Source of the DNA: Epiperipatus broadwayi | Lineage: Eukaryota; Onychophora; Udeonychophora; Euonychophora; Peripatidae | Length of the DNA stretch: 64,000 bases | Reading direction: 5' to 3' | Assembly (NCBI GenBank): GCA_028023455.1 | Contig: JAQFVV010000032.1 | Span: 2,172,001 to 2,236,000, forward strand | Shown: piece after piece, positions 36,891-47,049 of the stretch | How positions within the stretch are numbered: position 1 is the first letter of the stretch | How the letters are laid out: each line of letters begins with the position of its first letter | Made by a program: the position numbers and the translations under genes | Notes under the pieces: generated by a model | What the model was told of the DNA's origin: nothing | The model's input: only the letters and a program-made list of their open reading frames with translations | Database searches by the model: none

Positions 36891-37036
36891 CTTAATTTTG
36901 GGGAATGTTTTGTGTTTTTTTGAAGTAGATTCACCTTGCAATCCACCATGTGACCCAGTTTCACTTTTATAACGAAAGCGAAAGCCTTGACTTTGTGGTT
37001 GTTCCACAATAACAACATTGGGTTTAGCTTGCCCAT
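36891..37036 (-). CDS. Rel: Relish/NF-kappaB exon: start of Rel homology domain, DNA-recognition loop
   Basis: This 146-nt exon opens the Rel homology domain of an NF-kappaB-class transcription factor, the part that inserts into the DNA major groove at kappaB sites in immune-gene promoters. After two bases that finish a split codon it reads 48 codons containing VVIVEQPQ, the recognition loop FRFRYKSE, GSHGGLQGE and KTFPKIK. These match the family pattern EQP..xxFRFRYxxE..GSHGxL..KTYPxxK. The splice signals are clear: a pyrimidine-rich acceptor TTTCTGTAG just above 37036, and AAG followed by GTAATT below 36891. The intron before it is phase 1 and the one after it phase 0, so it joins the exon at 12637 in frame. 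The loop has Ser where vertebrate p50 has its redox-sensitive Cys; as I recall, insect Relish proteins commonly read YKSE here. The upstream open frame to 37085 runs into the intron and is not coding. I am sure of the domain and fairly sure of Relish. Confidence 0.92.
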
Positions 37037-38770
37037 CTACAGAAACAGACGAGTAAAAATAATAATTTGATAAAAATTCCTCCATTATAATAAAAGTTCA
37101 CAAATCAAAGAGTAATATTTACAAATATTTTTTATTACAGTGGATGTTTTTAACTTCCATATAATTTAAACTTTAAATATACATGACAATTTTCAAAAAC
37201 ACAAATGATATCCATTAAATTATAACAACAAAAAAATAAATAAATAATAAGACATTTTTTGAAGAATTCATATGTATAATAAAATCTAACTTTTGATAAC
37301 CTTAAAAAAAATTATCAATTTAAAATCAGATTAAAAAAATTATTTATATAGATAATTGATTTTTATTCAGTGATAAAATAGGCATTAAACTACAATATTT
37401 CCTTTTACAATTTTAAACAAAATATTGTATATAATCATTTTAATTCCTGAAAAACATTTTTTGTCTATCTATAAAAAAATAGTTTTATAATCATACAAAT
37501 GTCTCAGTGAGTAATTATTCTTTAAAAAAGTTTTGTACTTAACTTTAAATTAAAAATTTAACTACAATATCAAAAATTGTATAATTCCATTCATAGATAA
37601 AAAAATTTAATTCTTAATTATGTGCAACATTTACCCTGTTTTTACCAATGTTATGTGCATATTTATTACACAGAACCATCAATTATAATCAAAAACTTAA
37701 AACTCAGCAAATGTTTTAAAATAATTGTCTAAACAATGGTATATTGTTATTCTGGGTACCTAAAATTTTATCAACTTCTAAAATTTAGATAATTATCTGT
37801 TATAAAAAATATAAACCAAAGTGCATGCACAAATAAAACATCTGCATTACTAAAATATTTTTGTAGTTATAACTTGCAGTTCTCTTTACAGGCATATAAT
37901 TAAGTAATACAACATTTCATAAAATGTAATTTTTATTTATAATAAATCAAATATATAATTCTTGAAAAAGGAAATAATGATAAATAAGTTTGCATTTGTA
38001 TCACAAAATGATATATATACTAATAAAATATCAAATGACTTTCTCAGTTTAATCTTGACATTTGTTATTAAGAGAGGTTGTCCAGCGTGCATCCGAACTA
38101 TGGATGAGAGTTTTTCAACTGCTGGTCTGCAGAAAAATTTTACCTTTCCATGAAAAATATCCTTGACAATTACAAAATAAATTTCAAAACTAATTTTCAA
38201 TGAAAATAAATTTATTTTAACACATCTCTGATCTCAAGCAGGTTCTGCCATATTTTACAATTTCCACCCTTAGTCAGACTTCACAAAATAATACATTTTA
38301 AATAATTAATTGTTTTAAAGTCTTGTTTCTTTTTTAATTCAATAAAAATGCAACAAAATAAAAAAGAAACAAAATTCAATTGTATATTTATTATGTATAA
38401 TGAGATTAAAATATAATAGAGAAAGACTAAAATAAAATATTACTTAATTTTTTTAAAATAATTTGTAATGAAAAAAATAAATTAGAATATTTAGTAAATT
38501 TTTTAAATGAATTACTTTGTTTCTTTAAATAAAGCAAAAAAAATTTCTTTTGTTATATATAAATTAAAAACAAAATAATCTGCCTTAAGATCGTACCACT
38601 AATAGACCAAAACTGGAGCAGTAATATTTTAAACTGTTGGAAATTTTGCACAATTTTTTTTTTCATTATAAAATTATATATTTAACAAGGATTTGGTAAA
38701 TCTAAATGTTACAAAAAATTACTAAAATATTAATATAAATTTGAAATATAATAAATGAACATTCTTTCAT
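37037..38770. other. Upstream intron of the Relish-like gene, mostly blank
   Basis: The preceding Relish exon (ending in one base of a split codon) was not found here. A GC-richer patch at 38080-38150 is open on both strands (minus: CRPAVEKLSSIVRMHAGQPL). It has an acceptor-like TTTCTGCAG on the minus strand just before the Pro codon, but no donor. I do not recognise it. Confidence 0.45.
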
Positions 38771-38779
38771 TTTTTAAAA

Positions 38780-39699
38780 TAAGAGTTTAACTTCTCAAGA
38801 AAAATCAAATGAAGCTGAAATTGGTAGCCCACCACAAAAATAAAAAAATTCTTCATTAGATGTTACAATGATAAATATCTATGATATGGATTTATTCTTT
38901 AGCCTAAATCTTTGGAACAAGATATAAACTCAATGTGTGTTTGATCTAATGATGCAATAAAAACATAAAACAGGTTACATTTGAATTGAAACATTCAGAA
39001 TTAGGAAAAAAATCATTGGAATATTTTGAATATAAAAAGCAAATATTTGTTTTACAGGAAAAAACCATTTAAACAAACATTTGTTCAGAATAAACCTCTA
39101 TTAAAATTTTCCTAGTTCATAAAACTTTGAATTGTTAAAACCAAAAAATCACTGCCACTGAAACTTTGAAAAAACCAATTTTATTAGAGGCTTATTCAGA
39201 ATTGTTGTATTATTGGCTGTTGATAAAATCAGATTGATAACTGTTGGGAAGTGAATTGCTACATTGTCAGAAAATATAGAACTCTAGTTAATAAACAAGA
39301 TTAAGGAATCAAACATATTTTCAATTCAAATTGAGGAATCATCTGATATTTCCAGAAAAGCTATATTAATCTATTATGTTAGATATTTTGACTTATTTCT
39401 GAAGGCATCAAAAAAGAATTTCTGAGTTGGTAGAACTAGCTTCATATACAGCAAGCGCTGAAATTTTTAATGCATTAAATTCTTATATTAACAAACATAA
39501 TTTGGTTTAGAAAAATTGTGTAGGTTTATGTACTAATGGAGCAGCTAGTATGATAGGCAAGCAGTGTGGGATTACTAACAAAATTCAAGTAGTGAACCCT
39601 GATTAATTAACTACACATTGCATAATGCATAGACAGCATTTAAAAGCTAAAAATTTATTCCCAGAGTTGAATGAAATCATATGCCTCACTAACTAATTG
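38780..39699 (+). pseudogene. hAT transposase relic (ZBED/BED-finger type), N-terminal part
   Basis: In shifting frames the plus strand reads a BED-finger remnant followed by HSELGKKSLEYFEYKKQ, ETLKKPILLEAYSELL, SELVELASYTASAEIFNAL, KNCVGLCTNGAASMIGK, and TTHCIMHRQHLKAKN then PELNEII. These match, in order, the DNA-binding head and catalytic core of the large hAT transposases from which the vertebrate ZBED5-type genes derive. Frame shifts and in-frame stops show it is dead. It stops abruptly at about 39699 and resumes, at the next residues of the family alignment, at about 44578. Confidence 0.85.
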
Positions 39700-40438
39700 C
39701 ACAATTCAACCACCGCATTCGAATAGCAGCACAGCAGGTGGGTTCAAGGCCTGCAGTGCCTTGTTCGAACCTAGTAGATTGATTCCACAACATACTACTA
39801 TGGGATAACACATCTGCCATCACAATAGAAAACATCTTTTAGGCCACGGGGAGCAGAGAGATGCAAGGAGCTCTTACTAAATAAACCTAAAGTTATTCTT
39901 ACTACTATACTCGTGTATAATTTTCATACATGTAACTACTTATTGAGGTGAGACACTATGGCTATAAAGCATTAAAGAATAGACATATGGACACAGACAA
40001 TTTAAACACTATATTGTAATGGGCACATACGTACGTTACATTGTTTTTTATTAGTAAACATGAAAAGAATAAAAGTTCGCAAATAAAACTTCCTTTTTAA
40101 GAATTAAAAATTGAAAATTAAAATTCTATACTAAACTCATATATATAAAATCGCACAGATGAAAAAAAATTATTAAAATAAAACTTTATTAAAAATAGAA
40201 AAGATATTTTAAAAACAAAAACTTAAAAAGATTTAGAGATAAAAATATATCTTTAATGTTGGAAAACACATTAAGTAATCAGAAAATGGAAATGATTGTT
40301 TTAATTAGTTAAAGTGAACTAGCCTTTGGGCATTTAAATGTATAAACAATGGTCAGATAGAAAAACAATAGAAACTAATAGCAAATGAGAGAAATCCATC
40401 GGGAAATCGGACCTCAACGGAAGGATCATCATCATCGA

Positions 40439-40501
40439 TGACGTAATGTCAATTGAATCCTTAAAATTATTATAAAAGGAAAAGTTTGGAAATTATTAGT
40501 G
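40439..40501 (+). promoter_or_regulatory. Candidate core promoter of the two-exon ORF
   Basis: A CRE-like TGACGTAA (40439-40446), a TATA box TATAAAAGG (40471-40479) and an initiator-like TTAGTG with A near 40498 are spaced as in an RNA polymerase II promoter (about 27 bases from TATA to initiator). It lies about 165 bases upstream of the candidate start codon. Confidence 0.45.
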
Positions 40502-40511
40502 AGTTATTACG

Positions 40512-40623
40512 ATGTGACTATATGTGTTGGTGCGAAGTTGAAGGAGAAGGGATTGAAAAGACGCACTCTTCAATCCCTTCAGTTTTGTTTAAAAAAAAAA
40601 AGACATCGTTTTTTCTACATTAA
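40512..40623 (+). promoter_or_regulatory. Candidate leader with start-stop uORF, 33-codon uORF and hairpin
   Basis: In the presumed 5' leader the first ATG is followed at once by TGA (40512-40517). A second ATG (40522) opens 33 codons beginning MCWCEVEGEGIEK and ending at the TAA at 40621. Within it GAAGGGATTGA (40546-40556) and TCAATCCCTTC (40570-40580) form a perfect 11-bp stem around a 13-base loop. All this would restrain translation of the main ORF if the transcript exists. Confidence 0.4.
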
Positions 40624-40665
40624 GGACCAGCTAAACTAAAAGACCTCCGGATAAATAAAAAAACA

Positions 40666-40752
40666 ATGGCTAACTCAACCAATCTCTTTAGGACGGCATG
40701 GGAATTCATGTTCAAACGGCAAGCAATGGATAAAAATGAACTGTTTAAAACC
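40666..40752 (+). CDS. Candidate microprotein gene, exon 1 (29 codons)
   Basis: The ATG is in a strong context (AACAATGGC). The frame begins MANSTNLFRTAWEF and runs MFKRQAMDKNELFKT up to a consensus splice donor (ACC then GTAAGA at 40753). Read through, it stops four codons later, so splicing is needed for a longer product. The codons are balanced and GC-richer than the surroundings. Joined in phase 0 to the segment at 42101-42187 it gives a 57-residue basic protein with no signal peptide or membrane segment. The amphipathic, Arg/Lys-rich, Asp/Glu-poor start would suit a mitochondrial import signal. I cannot assign it to a family. Against it: it sits in a block inserted in a dead transposon. 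Confidence 0.45.
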
Positions 40753-42100
40753 GTAAGAACTTTATAATTAATGAACATTAAATTAAAAACTTTCCGTATT
40801 TAAAATAATTGCAATAGAATCCTATCTGACCAACTTTATTTACTAATAAGTAATTTTAATTTGATGTATTTCTTTTGTAAAATCATTTCCATTTTTTTTT
40901 TGTTCTTTTAAGTTTTATTATGACTGTTTTGTTTTCGTTAAATTAAATTATATAAATGTTAAACTTAAGTTGGGCGTGAATGGCTATATAGATTTGTAAA
41001 GTTATATTAGGGGAGGGTAATCTTAGATTATTTGTTTCGTAGTTAAATTGGGTCAATGGATTGGATATATTGGTGTAATTAGTAGATGTACGAGATTCGC
41101 TATGGGCAGAATCGCTTTATACGCAGCACACTTCCTTTTTGGCCTATAGAATGCAATTCGTAATTCGGCAAAATGACCGCAGTCCTTTCCTATGGAGTTT
41201 TTTTTTTATTGCTCTTCTTGTCAGATAGATGTAGTATTCCTATCTGACGAGAGGCAATTTCTTCTCTTAACCTTTTGTGCTGCCGTATTTCATATTACAT
41301 TGAATGCATCAATATATCAGATGAATTGACGTTAGTTTGACTGCAAACTTTTGGCCTAAGGTTAAATAAGGATAGAATATTTTCTTTCAAATGCAAATCT
41401 ATGTAGTCTATTCATACTCGACACTCTAAATAAAAATGCATTAAATTTAAGTTGGGTATGGACGTTGCATGGATTCGTTATCGGTTAATTATGTTTTTGG
41501 TTTTCATATTTGATCAAAATATATAGACATTCGGTAAATAATGATACCTGACGGTGAGTATCTAAAATGTATTTATTCGGATGTCTTTTAAGTTATTGGT
41601 GTTAATGCGGTATCTTATGATGAATACCATTGGGTTTCTTGTATTCCCTATGCAATTGATGGTATCAATGACTTTGTATTTTGATCGTTTATGTTTATTT
41701 TGAAATGTTTTTAACCGTGTAATCTATGTAACCTATCTATACTCAACATTTATAAAACAAACTTTTATAAATCCATCTGTGCGAACTTATAATAGTATAA
41801 AAATTAAAATCTAAAATAAAAGTTAAAAATAATGTTAAATGTTAAAGTAAACATACTAAAATAATAATGTTAAATTTATATATATATATGTGCGTAAATA
41901 AATGTTTGTGTGTATAATTACTGGAAATGGCTTATTTTATTCTTTTTTATATATTCTTAAATAAGAATTTTTTATAAAATATAAATCTCTGTTCTTCCAC
42001 TGAGCTAGTGACAATGGGCTAACGACCGGATATCAAAATATATAAAATAAAAAAAAAATTTTTTTGACTTACGTATCTGCCTACTTTATAAATTTTCTAG

Positions 42101-42187
42101 GTTCAAATGCCTAGATGGCGCCCTTGTAGTGCAGATTACATTAAGCGCCTAAATCCAGATCGTTATAATATATTTAATAAAAAATAA
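42101..42187 (+). CDS. Candidate microprotein gene, exon 2 (28 codons and stop)
   Basis: A pyrimidine-rich acceptor (TAAATTTTCTAG) ends at 42100. The frame continues VQMPRWRPCSADYIKRL and ends NPDRYNIFNKK before TAA (42185-42187). An AATAAA-type signal overlaps the stop (42176-42190, AATAAAAAATAAAA). WRP, DYIKRLNP and DRYNIF look like the ordered C-terminus of a small conserved protein rather than random A+T-rich translation, and this stretch is clearly GC-richer than its flanks. The intron from 40753 to 42100 is 1,348 bases. Confidence 0.45.
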   Translation, partial: VQMPRWRPCSADYIKRLNPDRYNIFNKK

Positions 42188-43590
42188 AATTCAGCTACAT
42201 GCTTGAGTTCAGTAATTTCCGAGACTCCTAAGCCGAAATTAAATTACATTTGCAATACCTTAATTATTTGATCTAGCCTTTGGATATTAATGAAAGCTAA
42301 GAGTTATTTCATGCCTAAGTACTAATCATATCAGTTACAACACGAGGCAAAACAGCTAATAAGGTTTGCGGCCATGAATCTACTCGCTTTAACAATTATA
42401 CACTCGAAGTTTTATCCACATAATTAATTCTAGGGGGCTGTTATTTGAGAGCAGATAATGTGGAAGACTTGGGAAATGTAATCATAAGCATACAATAAGA
42501 AAATAGTTAAGTAGACGAGATGTGGTATGTGTAGAAATGCCATGTAATAATTAAAGAGTAAACTGTGAGACAATGAAGCCATAGGTGAAATATAAAACTC
42601 ATGGGTGGGCTTTGTGCCTAGGACCCTATGAAACCGGTCATATAAGCAGGTTCGAATGTAAGGGACTTCTGCCGCTGTTACTACATGACCACATGACGGA
42701 ATCAGCTTCCCATGGGTGCACTTCTAAATATTCCTACTGAATGGAAGCGGAATGATACCTTTGTGCATAAGTATCTGGCAATTTCCATGGCTTTAAAAGA
42801 GAATATGGCATCACGAAGCTATAACACATATCACTTATAGAACATAGTTATATATATATTTAAAACTTGCTTTAAAATGATGTTTCATGTCCAAAGTCCA
42901 CATTTACAAGTTATAATAACTTGCAAGACCTCGAATAATCTGATATTTGTTAGTTAGCATAAATAAATTAAATGTAAACTAATTAATAAAAAAAAAAACG
43001 AGAGACTAAAATTCTATCTTATTTCTATTGCTAACTTGACAAATCCACCTGCAACAAATTGTGGTACACACACATTACTAACTAATATGAAACGTCAGAT
43101 GTGTCTCCATAGTCACGGCAATTTATTTTAAATACATAATAATAATGGGAAGCGTAGTAATATGACATCATAAGAATGCATCCATTAATAGATAATTTAA
43201 AAATAAGGACGGATAATTCTCGAGCTGGCAGCTTATTAGTGCAAAATGAGTTATTATCATTATATTATATTGATGATTTCGCTCATCTTGGTGAAGATTA
43301 CGAATTATAACATTTAATAAATAGCAAGCCAGGTTGGAAATTATCTAGGCATGAAATCAGTTACATCAATAAATAAATAATAATAAAATAGATACCCAAG
43401 GCAAAAGAGAAAGATCAGAGGTTAATTAAACATTTAAATAGTTACAGATTCTTAATATATTTTAATAAGTTTCAACAGAGTTTACATAAGTGAGAAAAAA
43501 AAAACATAAATAAAAAAAAATACAGATGGTTTATATGAGCTAGCTTTAGATTAAGGAATGAACGTTTTTAAAAATTTTGGGTACCATTAC

Positions 43591-43641
43591 CTTTGAATTC
43601 AGTCGAACGTGCACGTTGATGAGTGATCTTTCACAGTCCAT
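43591..43641 (-). other. Short minus-strand frame ending at a splice donor
   Basis: An ATG (43641-43639) opens MDCERSLINVHVRLNSK, which ends exactly at AAG followed by GTAATG, a good donor. It would leave a phase 0 intron. It is a possible first coding exon on the Relish strand, but the first recognised Relish exon needs a phase 1 donor, so at least one more exon would have to intervene. Confidence 0.2.
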
Positions 43642-44577
43642 TTAATAATAAGCAACAGTTTTCTCTGGCAGTTTATTTCAAGATTTTGGTTAATAGCAGC
43701 GTATAGATTTTAGTAAGTACTATCAGTTCATTGTAGAGCAAATAGGAGCTTCAGCATACCCACCATTCTCCAGAGGAGAACAGCGAATGCCTTACTTCTC
43801 AATCATGGAAATATAAAACAGCATAATGATATACTTTTAAATTATCAGCACAGGAACGCTTCTTAAATATAATATATAAGATTCAGAACCAGAAATTCAG
43901 TAATTTCCTTCTTTTATACTTTTTATTTCTTATCTTTGCAGATCCATCTGACATTATGTAGTCACAGTCTCTCAGGTCCACTAATGTAATACCCCCAGGT
44001 AAATTGATGCATTAGAAGCACATGTTAAATTTGTATTTTCAATCCGACTGAATTTCTATATTTTATTTTTGATCTATTACTCCTGACCTAACCACAACGC
44101 AGATTTCACTTTTCTTTAAAAACTAATTAAAAAGCTTTTTAGGAATATTTCTCAGTATTCTATTGTCTCTCCCCATCCACTATGACTTTGCAATTTTAAA
44201 TAAACAGGAGGGATTTCTATTTTTGTACATTTATAAGTTATAAACATATTTTAAAGTTTACAAACTAAAATATTATACATAAAATTTATCTAAATAATTA
44301 TTTACATGATATAATTTTAATATTATAAATTTAACAAATTATTAAGATTATGTTATTTAATTTAATATTTATCCAATATCGAAATGTGTGTGTACACACG
44401 GCATATTTAACAAATGTTTACATGTATATCTAGTACCGTTATACACACACAGTCTAATATTTAGGGTTTAAATTTAGGTGGAGTAGGTAAAAGGCAATAG
44501 AAAGAATGGAACTGAGGTGAAACTAAGATTCGAATCTTACAGTTTCAGCTAATCTATAAAAATATAAATCTTGTAAA

Positions 44578-45132
44578 AAAAAAAAAGTAATCTAAATTCC
44601 AGACTATTTGCACTACTTTGTTTAAAAGTTGGAGCAAAGTATGAGGAATTATTATTTGATACTGAAATCAGATGGCTCTCTTGAGGTAAAATGCTAAGCA
44701 GGCTATTTGAAATAAAAACAGAATTAGAAATATTCTTGAATTAAAAAAAAAAGTCATTTGCAAATTATTTTTGTGAAATTGAATGGGTTGCAAAACTAGC
44801 TTATTTAAGTGATATTTCCTACATCAATAATTTAAATTTAAGTCTACAGGGAAGTAAAAGAATGTACTTCATTTATATAGTAAAGTCAATAGATGTAATA
44901 AGAAAATTCAATTTTGGCAGGATAGAGTAAAAGAAAGCAACTGTAATCTATTTATTACTTATTATGATTTTATTAATGAGCATCAAGAAGTGGGAAAATT
45001 GAAGTTTAAACAAATTATCTGTCACTACATACAATTATTGTATGATGATTTTGAAAAATATTTTCCATCTGAAATGAATTTATAGATAACAAATCCTTTC
45101 AGAGATCTTAGAAACAACATCACAAATTTAAA
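44578..45132 (+). pseudogene. hAT transposase relic, middle part
   Basis: This continues the ZBED-type transposase: KSNLNSRLFALLCLKVGA, FDTEIRWLS, a stop, GKMLSRLFEIKTELEIFL, IEWVAKLAYLSDISYINNL, and NLSLQGS. Family members read NSRLFxxLCxxxG..HxxLLxHTEVRWLSRGKVLxRxxEL, then WLxxLAYLxDIFxxLNxLNLxLQG. One Arg to stop and several frame slips are visible. It is cut at TA (45133-45134) by the MITE that follows. Confidence 0.88.
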
Positions 45133-45134
45133 TA

Positions 45135-46162
45135 CAACTGGGTCTCATTTTATGCGGTAGATAGGTTCCTCAGTAAATGCGCACAAAAGAAATCGCACAA
45201 AAATAGACTTAACTTACCTTGAAAAATGGAGGATAGGTTCTGTCATTTTCAGAAATCACATAAAAACAAAGCAATAAGGGAAAAAATGCTTTAAAATTCG
45301 CATTAAAAAAATAAAGAAATAAAGTACGACTAATAAAAAATTTCAAATATTTGAAAAAAATTAATACAAGACAAATGTTTTTTTTATCAATTACAGTATT
45401 TAATTTTACATTTTTCATACATATTTTAATCATTACCACTATTTGACAATATGCGTTCGTTTGTGAACTGGTAAAAAATCAGATTCGTGATGATATGTAC
45501 AACTAATGCCACTTTCAATCTTGTGCTGTGTTAATGGTTTTCTGTTCTATATTAAAAAAATGAGATTGCAATCAAAACAAAAAGATTATACATTATCATT
45601 AGAAAGATTATTTTCAGTTTACAAAATCAATAAAATCTTCGTTATTATTTATTTTAAAAATCTGAAAAATTATTTATTTCTGTTATATCTAACAAAATAC
45701 GTTTTAAAAGTTTAAAATTTTTGAATATTTATTGCGATATTTTTATTGGTAAGTATAAATTTATTATTATTATTTACTCATTAGTATAAGTAGGTTTACA
45801 TAGAAGCTAAGATTCTAAATACAGCTTCAGATCATATTCACGTTAGCTGTTTTTATAACGTTATATTTTTGAAAAAAAAAAGTATTTAGTCAAAATAAGT
45901 TATTAATAATTTAAATTTCTTGATATCTAATAAATATAGTGAAATATGAAAGATATATTGCTTATAATACTTCTTTCATATATACTTCAAAAATTTGTTT
46001 GCATTGAAGTGTTATAAGCAATATATATATAAATATATGAAGATATGCAAAGAAAGTAAAAGAGAAGAATAAGAGAATAAATATGAAAGATATTAAAAGA
46101 AACACAAATTGCATAACTTCAAAATCACATTAAAATAATCCGCATAAAACGAGACCCAGGTG
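45135..46162. mobile_element. 1,028-bp MITE with TA duplication, pogo/Tigger-like ends
   Basis: The left end is CAACTGGGTCTCATTTTATG and the right end is its inverted partner CACCTGGGTCTCGTTTTATG read on the minus strand, both continuing CGG. TA occurs on both sides (45133-45134 and 46163-46164). The CAxxTGGGTCTC..TTTTATGCGG style with TA target fits the pogo/Tigger branch of Tc1/mariner. Inside lie an internal hairpin (45958-46021, ATTGCTTATAATACTTC and its complement) and A+T-rich frames that I take as non-coding. It sits inside the hAT reading sequence. Confidence 0.85.
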
Positions 46163-46164
46163 TA

Positions 46165-46475
46165 ATCAAGAATATGAATGTCTTTTGGAAATGAATTCAG
46201 ATTTGACATTAAAATCAAACCATCCATCCCACAATGAATTTAAATAAATTTGAATCAAAATAAAAAATGAGTATCTAAGTCTGCACAAAAAAGCAACAAA
46301 AATGTCCGTCCCTTTCTTGACAATTTATTTTTGTGAAAGGGTATTTCCGGAAATGTACACCTTAAAAATCAAACTCAGAAACTGCTTTGCTATAGGTTCA
46401 TCTCTTCGCCTCACTTTAACCAATTTGACACCAAAACTTGAATTACTAATTGAAAGCAAAGAACAATTGGAATTA
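46165..46475 (+). pseudogene. hAT transposase relic, C-terminal dimerisation part
   Basis: This continues with CLLEMNSDLTLK, HPSHNEFK, HKKATKMSVPFLTIYFCE, then RLTLTNLTPKLELL. It is the hAT dimerisation region, which family members read as KxAlkxLLPFxTTYLCExxFSaLxxIKtKxRNRL...LRlALSxixPrixxL. The ending at KEQLE agrees with the family C-terminus. A sequence resembling a hAT terminal repeat (ACTTTGAGAAATACTTTTCT, about 47020) may mark the right end of the element. Confidence 0.88.
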
Positions 46476-47049
46476 AAATTTAAATTGAAAATCATTTTCC
46501 TTTATTGCCACCAACTTGATGACAGTTCTTTGGCTTTTAATTTGATGACTTTTTGTGATCAATATTTCTTATAACAATTGTTACGTTTATTATATTATAT
46601 AAATTATTATAAGACGATTAATTTTTGCATCAAACAATATGATTTAATGTGATTTTTATGAAATATTTGTTAATTATTCTTAATTAACATTATCTTTATA
46701 ATAATTATATATATTGTGATTTACAAATGTAATTTTTATCGGTAATCAATATTTCTTGTGTTCATTATTCTAAGTTTTTTTTTGTAATTTTATTGTATGA
46801 TGATAACATGACTACATATTTGAATAATTTTAATATTAACTAAGACATTATACCAATGACAAGTGAGTAAAAAAAATCAGCATGCATTTCAGGAATTGAA
46901 CTAGTAATATATATATATAGAATGTCACAGATAATAAAAAAAATAAGATAATTTGTTTTAATTATGTTAACTGTTCTGTGGAAATTTTTTCTGAAATCTA
47001 AGTGCTCTGCAAAAAGAAAAACTTTGAGAAATACTTTTCTAGATGATAA

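Larger units (their letters stand above)
39700..44577. other. About 4.9-kb GC-richer block inserted in the hAT relic
   Basis: The block separates PELNEII from KSNLNSRLFALLC, which are nearly adjacent in hAT transposases, so it was inserted there. It is richer in G+C than the DNA on either side, has no open frame of 60 codons or more, and shows no terminal inverted repeats. A run of 12 A at its right edge (44576-44587) could be a retroposition tail, but part of it may belong to the hAT codons. It carries the candidate gene at 40420-42195, degenerate repeats of about 360-480 bases (around 40.96 and 41.44 kb, AAGTTGGG..TGGA), and a short frame at 43641-43591 on the minus strand. Confidence 0.6.

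Noticed and set aside
37962-38153. Plus-strand 63-codon frame as a gene
   Set aside because: No ATG in a good context that would exclude chance, no motif recognised; noted only as an unexplained patch.
43591-43641. First coding exon of the Relish-like gene (MDCERSLINV...)
   Set aside because: It leaves a phase 0 donor while the next recognised Relish exon needs phase 1, and it lies in the block inserted in a hAT relic. Kept only as a low-confidence frame.
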